The notes under the pieces were generated by a model. That model had not been told where the DNA came from. It made no database searches and saw only the letters and a program-made list of their open reading frames with translations. From CAZIIK01 sp964539235 (lineage in GTDB: Bacteria > Pseudomonadota > Gammaproteobacteria > Francisellales > CACEW01): 30,693 nucleotides of DNA. The stretch covers positions 1 to 30,693 of the forward strand of contig CAZIIK010000134.1 of NCBI GenBank assembly GCA_964539235.1, read 5' to 3'. Position 1 is the first letter of the stretch. The number at the start of each line of letters is the position of its first letter. Made by a program: the position numbers and the translations under genes. Positions 16,654 through 26,324 of this stretch are shown one piece after another.

Positions 16654-18143
16654 ATGTATCCTTTATACACTTCTGTTGAGCCACTGAGATGCATGTCCTC
16701 ATATTATTCAACCTGGCCTGAATGGCATATGAGATGGATATCTAAAAGCATTCGAGCATATGAATGGGCAGTCGCAACTGCACTGCTGGCCAATCAACCT
16801 AACGGCAGTAAATTAAAGCGCACCAGACCAGATAATCCTGGCATAGAACACAATGGCAAGCAGGTACGCTTAACCCATTCATTTATGAAAATTGATGGAC
16901 ACATCTACGCATTTTCGGCAAAGACTAACACAGCACAGGGTCAGTATGCTTCTGTCAATCTGGTTGAAAATCAAGCTAGAAAACGCTTTGTGGTCAAAAT
17001 TCGCAAAAACCCTACAGCAGAGCCAAAACACCAGCGTGAATATGAGAACGACCACCTAATCACCACTAAACCTGGAAGACCATACACAACACTGAAACGA
17101 GAAACAGGCAAAACAACTGACTTATTAGAATACTATGGCCCTGACCTGCAAAGCCTCCACAGGGCTTATTGGGGTGATTGCGAGATTTTTGACTTCGACC
17201 GCGCATATCGACTCGCCATCACACTCGCTAACATCATACATGAATGGCATACCGTCAAAGGTATCTGCCACCTTGATGTCAAACCTGAAAATATTTGTAT
17301 CCAGAACGGTCACGTAACCATTATTGATGTTGGTTTATCCGAAAAAATACGAGGGCCACGTGACCCCAGTCAAACTGACTTTTTAAAGGCAGCCCCAACT
17401 ACACGCCATGCAAAAGTGAGGCTGCCTTTATGGATGGCCGAGAACTTGACGTATTTGCCTTGCTCCGCATCTTCATGATAGATGCAGACTATCCTAATTT
17501 TCATGGTGAACCATGCAAACACACCTACTATAGATTCCGTCTATTTTCCGCACTCACATTGCACTACAACGCTCAGTTACGCGAGCTACTGGACACGCGA
17601 GATGGGAAGATTAAAAACCTAACGGCACTGGGCCTCATGAATCGTTTGATCCAGCTACGCTATCAAGTCACCGAACCCGCTGATGATGCTGCAATTACTG
17701 CTGCACCAGAAGCATTTCGTCAATGCTATTTACACTTGGACCGCAAAGATCTGCGCGAAAGACAGTATTTTTGCACCATACTGGAGGCACCCGAACAATT
17801 TTTAGAGATATTTAATTTCCTAGCCGAAAACCCTGAACTCGATAAAGCTGAAAATTTCCAACTCCTCTTAGACGCCGGTTCAATATCTGCGGCCCGATAC
17901 CGACTTGATATCCTACTAAGGCCAAAGTCGCCTAAAGATAGCTTCCGCACAGCCGAACTATTACGGCACGCACAACAAATCATCGAAACAACACGAGAAA
18001 CACATAAAATGTTTCCACTCAGCCGCTTCTTCTTAGAGCCTTATGACATTAGTAACTCACAAAGTCTAACAATGCTCCTTATACCATGGGCTCATGGCAT
18101 CCTACTCAGAGCCGACCGTGAGACACAGGTCCGGCCGTTCTAA
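16654..18143 (+). pseudogene. Eukaryotic-like protein kinase, one frameshift
   Basis: Two overlapping frames together encode one kinase-like protein of about 496 residues. The upstream part holds the candidate ATP-site lysine (VVKI, Lys115), an alpha-C-like Glu (REYEND), the catalytic loop HLDVKPEN (206-213) and the metal-binding D-x-G as DVG (225-227). The downstream part, read back from its first ATG, gives FKGSPNYTPCKSEAAFMDGR followed by LDVFALL, the activation-segment end (GSPxYxxP) and subdomain IX. Adding one T to the T5 run at 17380-17384 joins them. The last 220 residues match no domain I know. The kinase may be a host-directed effector if the cell has a type IV secretion system; this is speculation. 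It converges on rbgA with a 42-bp overlap. Confidence 0.78.
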
Positions 18144-18950
18144 ACTCACTACGCCAAAAGCACCGGCACGAAAATCTTTAACGATCAATTGCCCGACTTG
18201 TTCCCACTGCACTTGGCCATGACGCATGCAGCCGCGTCGTTGTGCAATCCATTCCAGTGCCGGGAGCTCCGTTGTGATGGATGCTGGTAATTGGTAATGG
18301 TCACGGAACCTGTGAGCAGCCCGACTGCCTAACAAAAAATCCACGCAATAAGCCGCGACATCGGCAAAATCAAAAGCGGTTTCTTTGATCATATTTAATA
18401 AGGCTAACCGATAGCCCATATCAGCATCTGGTAACTTTTGCCACATAACACCTGGTGTGTCGAAAAGCACCCAGCCGGGTTTTAATTTGATGCGCTGAAT
18501 ATGCTGTGTAACTGCTGGCGTATCACCGACACGGTGCACCCGTCGACCTAACCATTGGTTGAGAAAGGTTGATTTGCCTACATTCGGTAAACCCATCACC
18601 AACAAGCGCAGCGGTTTATCGACCGTCCAGCGCCCGGTTACCTGCTGCTGAATACAGCGCTCAAAATCAGCTATGGCAAATCCAGTATTGGCCGTCATTA
18701 AACGCACTGGGCGTTTTATATCTGCAAAATGTTGCTGCCAAGCAGCGGTCACATCGGGATCAGCTAAATCCACTTTATTCAGGATCACCACTAATGGGCA
18801 ATCACGTTGGATGTCCGCCAGCAAAGGATTGCGCGACGCCAATGGCGCACGCGCATCCAAGATCTCAATGACCAGATCAGTGTGTTTCATCTGCTCACGC
18901 AGGGCTTTCTGCGTTTTATGCATATGCCCCGGGAACCAGTTAATGGTCAT
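18102..18950 (-). CDS. ylqF: Ribosome biogenesis GTPase YlqF/RbgA
   Basis: A 282-residue circularly permuted GTPase: the G4 motif NKVD (about 58) comes before G1 GLPNVGKST and G3 DTPG. The N-terminal INWFPGHMHKTQKALREQ is the RbgA/YlqF hallmark. It helps late maturation of the large ribosomal subunit in the cytoplasm. The start is 15 bp after lpdA, so it may be co-transcribed with the pyruvate dehydrogenase operon. The 3' end overlaps the opposing kinase frame by 42 bp. Confidence 0.92.
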   Translation of the reverse strand: MTINWFPGHMHKTQKALREQMKHTDLVIEILDARAPLASRNPLLADIQRDCPLVVILNKVDLADPDVTAAWQQHFADIKRPVRLMTANTGFAIADFERCIQQQVTGRWTVDKPLRLLVMGLPNVGKSTFLNQWLGRRVHRVGDTPAVTQHIQRIKLKPGWVLFDTPGVMWQKLPDADMGYRLALLNMIKETAFDFADVAAYCVDFLLGSRAAHRFRDHYQLPASITTELPALEWIAQRRGCMRHGQVQWEQVGQLIVKDFRAGAFGVVSLERPDLCLTVGSE

Positions 18951-18965
18951 CCGAATGGTGAACCG

Positions 18966-20387
18966 CTAACGACGTTTTTTGGGCATGTACAGATCAGTAA
19001 TCGTACCTTCAAACGCTTCTGTTGCCATGGCAACACTTTCCGACAAGGTAGGATGCGGATGAATCGTGAGCGAAATATCTTCTGCATCGCAGCCCATTTC
19101 GATGGCTAATCCAGCTTCTGCAATTAAATCACCCGCATTTGGACCCACAATCCCACACCCAATGATTCGATTGGTTTTCTCATCGAACAGCACCTTAGTC
19201 ATGCCTTCATCACGCCCTAAGCTTAAGGAACGCCCACTGGCAGCCCATGGAAAGACACCTTTACCATAAGCAATCCCCTGTTCTTTAGCTTCGTTTTCAG
19301 TCACACCCACCCATGCTACTTCTGGATCAGTATACGCCACCGATGGAATACACGCAGGTTCAAAATAATGCTTATGACCGGCAATCACTTCCGCAGCAAT
19401 TTTACCCTGCGGCACGGCTTTATGCGCCAACATCGGTTGACCCACAATGTCACCAATAGCGTAAATATGTGGCACATTGGTTTTCATTTGTTTATCAACC
19501 GTAATAAAGCCACGATCATCGACATTGACACCCGCTTTATCGGCATCGAGCAGCTTACCGTTCGGTATACGCCCCACTGCGACTAATACGCCGTCATATT
19601 TCACGGGTTTTTCAGGCGCTTTTTTGCCTTCAAAAGTGACATAAGCTCCGTCTTTCTTCGCTTCAACCTTCACAACCTTGGTTTCCAACATGATGTTGTT
19701 ATAACGCTGACTGATCCATTTTTGGTATGGCTTAACAACGTCTTTATCTGCACCATTCATCAACTGAGGCATAAATTCCACAACGTCAATTTCGGCACCC
19801 AGTTGATGGTAAACCGTCGCCATTTCTAGGCCGATAATACCGCCACCGAGCACCAGCATTTTCTGCGGAATCTGTTCTAATGTTAAAGCACCAGTCGAAT
19901 CAAAAATACGTGGATCTTCGGGAATAAACGGCAGCTTCACCGGTTGAGAGCCGGCCGCAATAATGCACTGTTCAAAACGAATCTGGGTCTTTTCACCTGC
20001 TTCATTCTCAACAGACAACGTATGGTCATCCACAAAACGACCATAACCCGTGACAATTTCAACCTTACGTTGTTTAGCCAATGCCTTCAAACCACCGGTT
20101 AAACGCGTCACCACAGACTCTTTCCAAGCAGCCAGTTTTTTAATATCCACCTTGGCTTTACCAAACTGAATACCATGTGCGGACATCGCATCGGCTTCAT
20201 CCATCACTTTTGCCGCATGTAACAAGGCTTTGGAGGGGATACAACCAACATTCAAACATACGCCACCAATGCTGGCATAACGTTCCACCAAAATAACTTT
20301 TTTACCTAAGTCAGCAGCCCGAAATGCGGCGGTATAACCACCAGGACCACTGCCTAATACCACGACTTCTGTCTGTTTCTCTGACAT
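18966..20387 (-). CDS. lpdA: Dihydrolipoyl dehydrogenase (E3)
   Basis: E3 reoxidises the dihydrolipoyl groups of the pyruvate dehydrogenase complex, and usually of the 2-oxoglutarate complex too, passing electrons to NAD+. The 473-residue product has the FAD-binding GSGPGGY (12-18), the redox disulfide CLNVGC (Cys44/Cys49), the NAD-binding LGGGIIGLEMA, and the catalytic His-Glu pair in HPHPTLSE (about His445/Glu450). It lies 11 bp after aceF, and rbgA follows. Confidence 0.97.
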   Translation of the reverse strand: MSEKQTEVVVLGSGPGGYTAAFRAADLGKKVILVERYASIGGVCLNVGCIPSKALLHAAKVMDEADAMSAHGIQFGKAKVDIKKLAAWKESVVTRLTGGLKALAKQRKVEIVTGYGRFVDDHTLSVENEAGEKTQIRFEQCIIAAGSQPVKLPFIPEDPRIFDSTGALTLEQIPQKMLVLGGGIIGLEMATVYHQLGAEIDVVEFMPQLMNGADKDVVKPYQKWISQRYNNIMLETKVVKVEAKKDGAYVTFEGKKAPEKPVKYDGVLVAVGRIPNGKLLDADKAGVNVDDRGFITVDKQMKTNVPHIYAIGDIVGQPMLAHKAVPQGKIAAEVIAGHKHYFEPACIPSVAYTDPEVAWVGVTENEAKEQGIAYGKGVFPWAASGRSLSLGRDEGMTKVLFDEKTNRIIGCGIVGPNAGDLIAEAGLAIEMGCDAEDISLTIHPHPTLSESVAMATEAFEGTITDLYMPKKRR

Positions 20388-20398
20388 TTTTCTATCCC

Positions 20399-21973
20399 CT
20401 ACAAAATAAGTTCGCGTAAATCTGATAAGTACTTCGCCACTGTGACGATAAACTGTGCGGCCTCAGCACCATCAACCAAACGATGATCTGCTGATAAAGA
20501 CAGCGGTAACATTAAGCGTGGCACAAATCCGGCACCATCATACACCGGTTTCATTGCAGCCTTCGACACCCCTAAGATGGCAGCTTCTGGCATATTCACA
20601 ATCGGTACAAACCCTGTTGTGCCAACATTGCCCAGACTGGAAATTGTAAAACAGCCGCCTTGCATATCTTTAGGCGACAGCTTGCCTGCACGGGCTTTAC
20701 CACTGAGCTCGAGTAAATCCGCAGCAATTTCATAAATCGATTTCTGATCGGCATTTTGAATCACTGGCACCATCAACCCTGATGGCGTATCTACGGCCAC
20801 ACCAACATGTGCGTAGTGCTTAAATACCTGGGATGCACCGTCTGCACTCAATGAAGAACTGATATTGGCAAACTGTGTCAACGCTTTGGCCACTGCTTTC
20901 ACGATAAACGGTACTGGCGTCAGTTTAACGCCGGCTTTTTCTGCATCAGCTTTCTTGGCCTTACGAAAAGCTTCTAGATCGGTAATGTCGGCATCCTCGA
21001 AGAAACTGATGTGCGGCACTTTCACCCAATTGCGGGCCAAATTTGCACCGGAAATCTTCTTAATGCGCGGCAATGGTTTGGTTTCCACTTCTCCAAACTG
21101 GGCAAAGTCGACCACAGGATCAGGCAACAGGCCTAAACCACTACCAGCATTCGCCCCGGATGCGGCACCTTGCACAATCGCTTTAACATGTTTTTTCAAG
21201 TCAGCTTCTAGCACACGGCCTTTACGCCCTGTGGCGACCACCTGTGATAAATCCACACCTAACTCACGCGCCAAACGACGAATCGCTGGAGATGCATGCG
21301 GATCGCCTGTGGGTTTGGCGTCAGCTTCCGACGCAACATCAGTCGCTGCTTGTACCGGCGCCGGTTCCGCTTTGATCGGCGCCGTTTCGACAGGTGCAGG
21401 TGCAGGAGCATCCACTTGCGCTTGACCAGCTACTGCCAACACAGCAATTTGATCACCCTGCGATACTTTATCGCCCTCTTTAACCATCACTTCGACGATT
21501 TGACCAACTTGCTCTGCTGGAATCTCCATCGTTGCTTTATCAGTTTCTAAGGTAATCAATGATTGCTCTGCCACAATGTCAGAACCTGCTTGGATATGAA
21601 CTTCAATCACTTCAACATCGGCATACTCACCGATATCAGGCACCAATACCGGAATATTCGCGCTGGATGCTGTACTCGGCAGAGGCGCTTCTGTGGCAAC
21701 TGTTTCAGGTTCTGCTGCAGGTGTAGCAACATCACCAGCTGTATCCAGTTCGATTAATGCGCTGCCTTCAGATACCTTATCGCCTTCTTGCACGATGATG
21801 GCTTTCACAGTGCCGGCCAAAGGCGAAGGAATTTCCATCGTCGCCTTATCAGTTTCCAACATCACCAAATTATGCTCAGCTTCAATTTGGTCACCAATAG
21901 CCACTAGGATTTCAATGACATTAACATCTGTGTATTCACCGATATCGGGAACATTGATTGTTTCGATCGACAT
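20399..21973 (-). CDS. aceF: Pyruvate dehydrogenase E2, dihydrolipoyl acetyltransferase
   Basis: E2 carries the acetyl group on swinging lipoyl arms and transfers it to coenzyme A. The 524-residue product has two lipoyl domains with near-identical ETDKATMEIP sites (Lys43 and Lys146), against three in E. coli AceF. Ala/Pro-rich linkers follow, then the peripheral subunit-binding domain (HASPAIRRLARELGVDLSQV, about 226-262) and the catalytic domain ending in SADHRLVDG (about His497/Asp501). It sits 17 bp after aceE and 11 bp before lpdA. Confidence 0.97.
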   Translation of the reverse strand: MSIETINVPDIGEYTDVNVIEILVAIGDQIEAEHNLVMLETDKATMEIPSPLAGTVKAIIVQEGDKVSEGSALIELDTAGDVATPAAEPETVATEAPLPSTASSANIPVLVPDIGEYADVEVIEVHIQAGSDIVAEQSLITLETDKATMEIPAEQVGQIVEVMVKEGDKVSQGDQIAVLAVAGQAQVDAPAPAPVETAPIKAEPAPVQAATDVASEADAKPTGDPHASPAIRRLARELGVDLSQVVATGRKGRVLEADLKKHVKAIVQGAASGANAGSGLGLLPDPVVDFAQFGEVETKPLPRIKKISGANLARNWVKVPHISFFEDADITDLEAFRKAKKADAEKAGVKLTPVPFIVKAVAKALTQFANISSSLSADGASQVFKHYAHVGVAVDTPSGLMVPVIQNADQKSIYEIAADLLELSGKARAGKLSPKDMQGGCFTISSLGNVGTTGFVPIVNMPEAAILGVSKAAMKPVYDGAGFVPRLMLPLSLSADHRLVDGAEAAQFIVTVAKYLSDLRELIL

Positions 21974-21990
21974 TTCTTAACTCCCAATAC

Positions 21991-24696
21991 TTATGCAAAT
22001 AACGGATTAATTTTATCAGCAGACAGCTGATATTTTTTCATCGCGGCCTGTACGATTTCAGCAGACACCACACCTTCCGCAGCCAAAGCACTTAATGCAG
22101 CGACAACGATATGAAAACGGTCCACTTCAAAATGCGCACGCAATTGAGTTCGGGTATCACTGCGACCAAAGCCATCTGTACCCAACGCTATGTAATGACG
22201 CGGCATAAATTCACGTAACTGATCCATGTACAACTTCACATAATCCGTTGCAGCAATAATTGGCCCCACGGTTTTGTCTAGACATTCAGTTACGTACGCT
22301 GTTTTAGGCTTTTCAGTTGGGTGTAAACGGTTCCAACGGGCAACATCCAAACCATCACGATACAGATTATTACTACTGGTCACGCTCCATACATCTGCCG
22401 TCACATTGAAGTCGCTAGCGAGCAAATCTGCAGCAGCTTCCACTTCTGTCAAAATCGTGCCACTCCCGAGCAACTGCACATGCTGTTGCTGTTGAGTTTT
22501 TGCTTTCGCTTTATGATTCGGCTTTTCAGCGGTGTGCAACTGGTACACGCCCCGAATAATACCGTCTTCACAGCCTTCTGGCATAGCGGGATGCGCATAG
22601 TTCTCATTCATCATCGTAATGTAGAAATACACATCTTCACCATCGGCATACATACGTTTCATGCCGTGCCATAAAATCACCGCCAATTCGTAGGCATACG
22701 TAGGATCATAAGTGATGCAGTTCGGCACCAAATTCGCGATCACATGACTATGACCATCCTCGTGTTGCAGGCCTTCACCATTCAAGGTAGTCCGACCAGC
22801 AGTCGCGCCCAGCAAAAAGCCTTTTGCCCGCATATCACCTGCCATCCAGGCATAATCGGCAATACGTTGAAAACCAAACATGGAGTAAAAAATATAGAAA
22901 GGAATCATGGGCAGTTGATGGTGGCTATAAGACGTTGCTGCTGCTAACCAAGAACTGAATGCACCCCCTTCGTTGATGCCTTCTTGTAGGATTTGACCAT
23001 CCGTTGATTCCTTGTACCACATGACCTGTTGACGATCTTCAGGTTCGTAGCGTTGGCCTTCAGCATTGTAAATGCCCAATTGACGGAACAAACCTTCCAT
23101 ACCAAATGTTCTGGATTCATCGGGCGTAATGGGCACAATGCGGGAACCGATAGCTTTGTCTTTACTAATACCGGAAAGCATCTGCACGAAAGCTGTGGTG
23201 GTCGACATTTCTCGACCTTCAGCAGTCCCTGCCAATAAACGTTTGGCAAATACATCGTAATGCGGAATTTCCAACGGTGTCTTATTCACATGTCTCGCTG
23301 GCAGATCACCGCCCAGCGCTTGACGCCGCGCTTTCAAATATTGCATCTCCGGCGCATCATCTGCCGGCTTGTACAATGCATAGTCCTCAACGGCCGCATC
23401 GGACACTTCGTCCATTTCAAAATGATCGCGAAAGCCTTTCAGTTCATCCACCGTCATTTTCTTCTGGTTATGGGCAATATTACGCGACTCTCCCGCAGCA
23501 CCCATGCCATAGCCTTTCACAGTTTTAGTCAGAATCAATACAGGTTGTCCGGTATGTTCAACCGCGGCTTTGAAGGCGGAATAAACCTTAATCGGATCAT
23601 GCCCACCACGTGTCAGATTATGAATTTGATCGTCAGTATAGTCTGCCACTAAGGCTTTTAGTGCCGGGTCTTTGCCAAAGAAATGCTCGCGCATGTAGGA
23701 ACCACCGCGGGCTTTATAAGTTTGAAAATCCCCGTCACAGGCTTCAGCCAAATATTTTTGTAATAAACCTTGCGTGTCTTTGGCAAATAAAGGCTCCCAA
23801 TCTGATCCCCAAATCACCTTGATCACGTGCCAACCTGCACCGGCAAAACTGGATTCTAATTCTTGGATAATCTTGCCATTACCATTTACTAGGCCATCCA
23901 GCCGCTGCAAATTACAGTTGACGACGAATACGAGGTTATCCAGCTTTTCACGACCCGCACGCGTAATGGCGCCCATTGATTCCGGCTCATCCATTTCACC
24001 ATCACCACAAAATACCCAAACGGTGCGATTGTCGGTTTTAGCAAGACCACGTGCATGGAGATATTTCATAAAACGTGCTTGATAGATTGCGGAAATACCA
24101 CCTAGGCCCATCGATACGGTGGCAAATTGCCAATATTGCGGCAATAGCCAAGGATGAGGGTATGAAGGAATGCCTTCACCATCAACTTCACGACGGAAAT
24201 TCTGCATTTGTTTTTCAGTAAAGCGCCCCTCTAAAAAGGAACGGGCATAGATACCTGGTGCACCATGACCTTGGTAAAAAACCAAATCACCACCATGATC
24301 AGCTGTCGGCGCATGGAAGAAATGATTCAACCCGACTTGATACAGCGTACAGCTCGAAGCAAACGTACCAATATGACCACCCAAAGTGCTGTCTTTCTTA
24401 TTGGCGCCTGCCACCATCACCGCAGCATTCCAACGAATCAAACGCTCCAGCTTGGCTTCTAACGCCAAATCCCCTGGATAGCTAGGCTGCGCTGCAGTTG
24501 GGATGGTATTCATATAAGGTGTTGTCATTTGTCGATACGTGGAGCCAACACCTAACGAACCTGCCGCCGATTGCAATTGGGATAATAAATACTGCGCCCG
24601 TTCGGCACCTTCGTGTTTAACCACCGAATCTAAAGCGTCCAGCCATTCCTGGGTTTCAACCGGGTCAACATCATGCGCATTAATAGGATCTGTCAT
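21991..24696 (-). CDS. aceE: Pyruvate dehydrogenase E1 (homodimeric)
   Basis: AceE decarboxylates pyruvate with thiamine diphosphate and acetylates the lipoyl groups of E2. The 901-residue product (E. coli 887) contains the long single-chain E1 core: GGHIGTFASSCTLYQVGLNH, the ThDP motif GDGEMDEPESMG (231-242) ending NCN (260-262), and the C-terminal GTDGFGRSDTR. GGAG lies 9 nt before the ATG. It heads aceE-aceF-lpdA. No pdhR regulator gene is next to it. The upstream region is shared with a divergent asparaginase gene. Confidence 0.97.
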   Translation of the reverse strand: MTDPINAHDVDPVETQEWLDALDSVVKHEGAERAQYLLSQLQSAAGSLGVGSTYRQMTTPYMNTIPTAAQPSYPGDLALEAKLERLIRWNAAVMVAGANKKDSTLGGHIGTFASSCTLYQVGLNHFFHAPTADHGGDLVFYQGHGAPGIYARSFLEGRFTEKQMQNFRREVDGEGIPSYPHPWLLPQYWQFATVSMGLGGISAIYQARFMKYLHARGLAKTDNRTVWVFCGDGEMDEPESMGAITRAGREKLDNLVFVVNCNLQRLDGLVNGNGKIIQELESSFAGAGWHVIKVIWGSDWEPLFAKDTQGLLQKYLAEACDGDFQTYKARGGSYMREHFFGKDPALKALVADYTDDQIHNLTRGGHDPIKVYSAFKAAVEHTGQPVLILTKTVKGYGMGAAGESRNIAHNQKKMTVDELKGFRDHFEMDEVSDAAVEDYALYKPADDAPEMQYLKARRQALGGDLPARHVNKTPLEIPHYDVFAKRLLAGTAEGREMSTTTAFVQMLSGISKDKAIGSRIVPITPDESRTFGMEGLFRQLGIYNAEGQRYEPEDRQQVMWYKESTDGQILQEGINEGGAFSSWLAAATSYSHHQLPMIPFYIFYSMFGFQRIADYAWMAGDMRAKGFLLGATAGRTTLNGEGLQHEDGHSHVIANLVPNCITYDPTYAYELAVILWHGMKRMYADGEDVYFYITMMNENYAHPAMPEGCEDGIIRGVYQLHTAEKPNHKAKAKTQQQQHVQLLGSGTILTEVEAAADLLASDFNVTADVWSVTSSNNLYRDGLDVARWNRLHPTEKPKTAYVTECLDKTVGPIIAATDYVKLYMDQLREFMPRHYIALGTDGFGRSDTRTQLRAHFEVDRFHIVVAALSALAAEGVVSAEIVQAAMKKYQLSADKINPLFA

Positions 24697-25037
24697 AAAT
24701 TTCTACTCCACCCAAAATGATTAATAACTCAGCTGAGAATTCAGGACGATCTCGCCTAAGGAACCCAGAAAATACTAATCACGGTTACTATTTTTTGAGC
24801 CAACAGTATATCGAATACTTGGGAAAATGCCATCCCCACTAGGTCCTCTAATCCAATATAGTCCGAAACGCTCAACTCAATTCATTCAATATCAACAGCA
24901 GAATAGCAAGATGCAAGCAGCCCTTTGTATGCGAAAACATTAAAATTAGATAAATATGATAAAAAAATGATAATATTTAAGTCGTCCTTTCTATAAAATT
25001 AAACAAGTTCATATTCAAAATACCTTTGGAAACACGG
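24697..25037. other. Divergent promoter region, aceE and asparaginase
   Basis: No gene is seen in these 341 bp. A perfect 10-bp palindrome CTCAGCTGAG at 24728-24737 lies 32 bp from the aceE start and could be an operator or a small hairpin; it does not resemble the E. coli PdhR site. The part near 24940-25010 is AT-rich and holds a TATAAA that could serve as a -10 element for the asparaginase gene, without a clear -35. Confidence 0.5.
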
Positions 25038-26318
25038 ATGTTAACCACTGATGCAAAATACTTAATTCGCTTTTTATTAATTGTCTTCCTATTCATGAGT
25101 GCACTATCCCCAGCAACTGCGCTTGCCAAAATATTGGTCATCTACACAGGAGGAACTATCGGATCGATACAAAGTGCTTCTGGCCTCACACCTGCAGGCT
25201 TAAAAAGATTCAAAAAAATAATGCTAGCTGCTGGAAAGAATACTCATATCACTATAACGCCCCATAACATCCGTGTCCCATTAGGCGCTTCACGCGATAA
25301 GAATGTTGGTTATGATATCGTGCAAACACCCAGACTAATTGATAGCTCTAATCTGATACCAACTGATTGGCAGAGCGTGTTAGATATCATCCTAAAAAAC
25401 TATAATCACTATAATGGATTTGTGATATTGCATGGGACTGATACGTTATCCTGGACAGCCTCGGCATTGTCATATTTACTCACTTACACAGGCCATAATG
25501 TATTGAATAAACCTATAGTTGTAACTGGTTCACAACGGCCATTATCCTACCTAAGCAACCGAACCCTGCGTCCCACAGATGCCATGCAAAATTTAATCCA
25601 ATCTGCTTATTTTGCTGATACAGCTGGACCTCATATTCCGGAGGTTGTAGTTGTTTTCCATGGCCGAATCATGCGTGGCAATGCCACATTCAAAGTTAAT
25701 AGCGTACGAAATGATGCCTTTCATACGCCAAACCAGCTGAATATCGGCCAATTTTCTAATAAGTGCTATTCGGTCAATAACTCTTATACTTATGCCAAAA
25801 AAGATAATGCGAAGCCTTTACCCCCAGCAACAGGTGCTTATTACCTAACCAACCCTAAAGTTCTAAAAGCTGTCGCTCAAAATAGTAAAAATGTCATGCA
25901 ATATTACCTTCATCATACATTTATCACTTTAGTTCTATTCCCCGGCATCCAAACATCCCGCTTAGTTCAATTGCTTGGAAAAATCCCTGACCTGAAAGGT
26001 CTTATCTTACTCACCTATGGTATTGGAAATGCCCCTTCAAATCCAAATTTTGATAAAGATTTAGCAGCGCTAGCAAAGAAAGGTATTGTGATTGTGGATA
26101 CCACACAAGTTCTTAGCGGTGGTGTCAGAATTACACATTATGCAGTGGGGTCCGCCTTAAAAGAGGCAGGCGCTATTAGCGGACTGACTCTCACACCCTC
26201 TGCATCACTTGTGAAGCTGATATATCTATCTGGTTTGAATCCCAACAACTCTAAAAAGGTAAAACAACTGATGCAAAAACCTCTGGCAGGTGATTTACCG
26301 CCCAAGAATACACTTTAG
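25038..26318 (+). CDS. Periplasmic L-asparaginase/glutaminase
   Basis: Asparaginases hydrolyse asparagine (and often glutamine) to the acid and ammonia. The 426-residue product has a signal peptide (hydrophobic core about 9-24, likely cut after ATALA at residue 30) directly followed by KILVIYTGGTIGS, where TGGTIG carries the first catalytic Thr. HGTDTLSWTA (132-141) holds the second Thr-Asp pair, and LIDSSNLIPTDW the substrate-binding DSS. It is about 80 residues longer than common bacterial type II enzymes; the extra length seems spread between these blocks and in the middle region. A TTG at 25026 in frame is an alternative start. It stands alone, divergent from aceE and convergent with pilQ (6 bp between stops). 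Confidence 0.88.
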   Translation: MLTTDAKYLIRFLLIVFLFMSALSPATALAKILVIYTGGTIGSIQSASGLTPAGLKRFKKIMLAAGKNTHITITPHNIRVPLGASRDKNVGYDIVQTPRLIDSSNLIPTDWQSVLDIILKNYNHYNGFVILHGTDTLSWTASALSYLLTYTGHNVLNKPIVVTGSQRPLSYLSNRTLRPTDAMQNLIQSAYFADTAGPHIPEVVVVFHGRIMRGNATFKVNSVRNDAFHTPNQLNIGQFSNKCYSVNNSYTYAKKDNAKPLPPATGAYYLTNPKVLKAVAQNSKNVMQYYLHHTFITLVLFPGIQTSRLVQLLGKIPDLKGLILLTYGIGNAPSNPNFDKDLAALAKKGIVIVDTTQVLSGGVRITHYAVGSALKEAGAISGLTLTPSASLVKLIYLSGLNPNNSKKVKQLMQKPLAGDLPPKNTL

Positions 26319-26324
26319 GCAATA

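Noticed and set aside
20865..21425. 186-residue plus-strand open frame
   Set aside because: Antisense to aceF; its Ala/Ser/Thr-rich sequence mirrors the linker and lipoyl repeats of E2.
23260..23652. 130-residue plus-strand open frame
   Set aside because: Antisense inside aceE, as are several others there; composition follows the real gene's codons.
21991..24696. Frameshift or truncation in the pyruvate dehydrogenase genes
   Set aside because: All three frames are full length with motifs in place; two lipoyl domains in E2 are a normal variant.
24728..24737. PdhR operator at aceE
   Set aside because: CTCAGCTGAG is a palindrome but does not match the ATTGGT-N3-ACCAAT type of site, and no pdhR gene is present.
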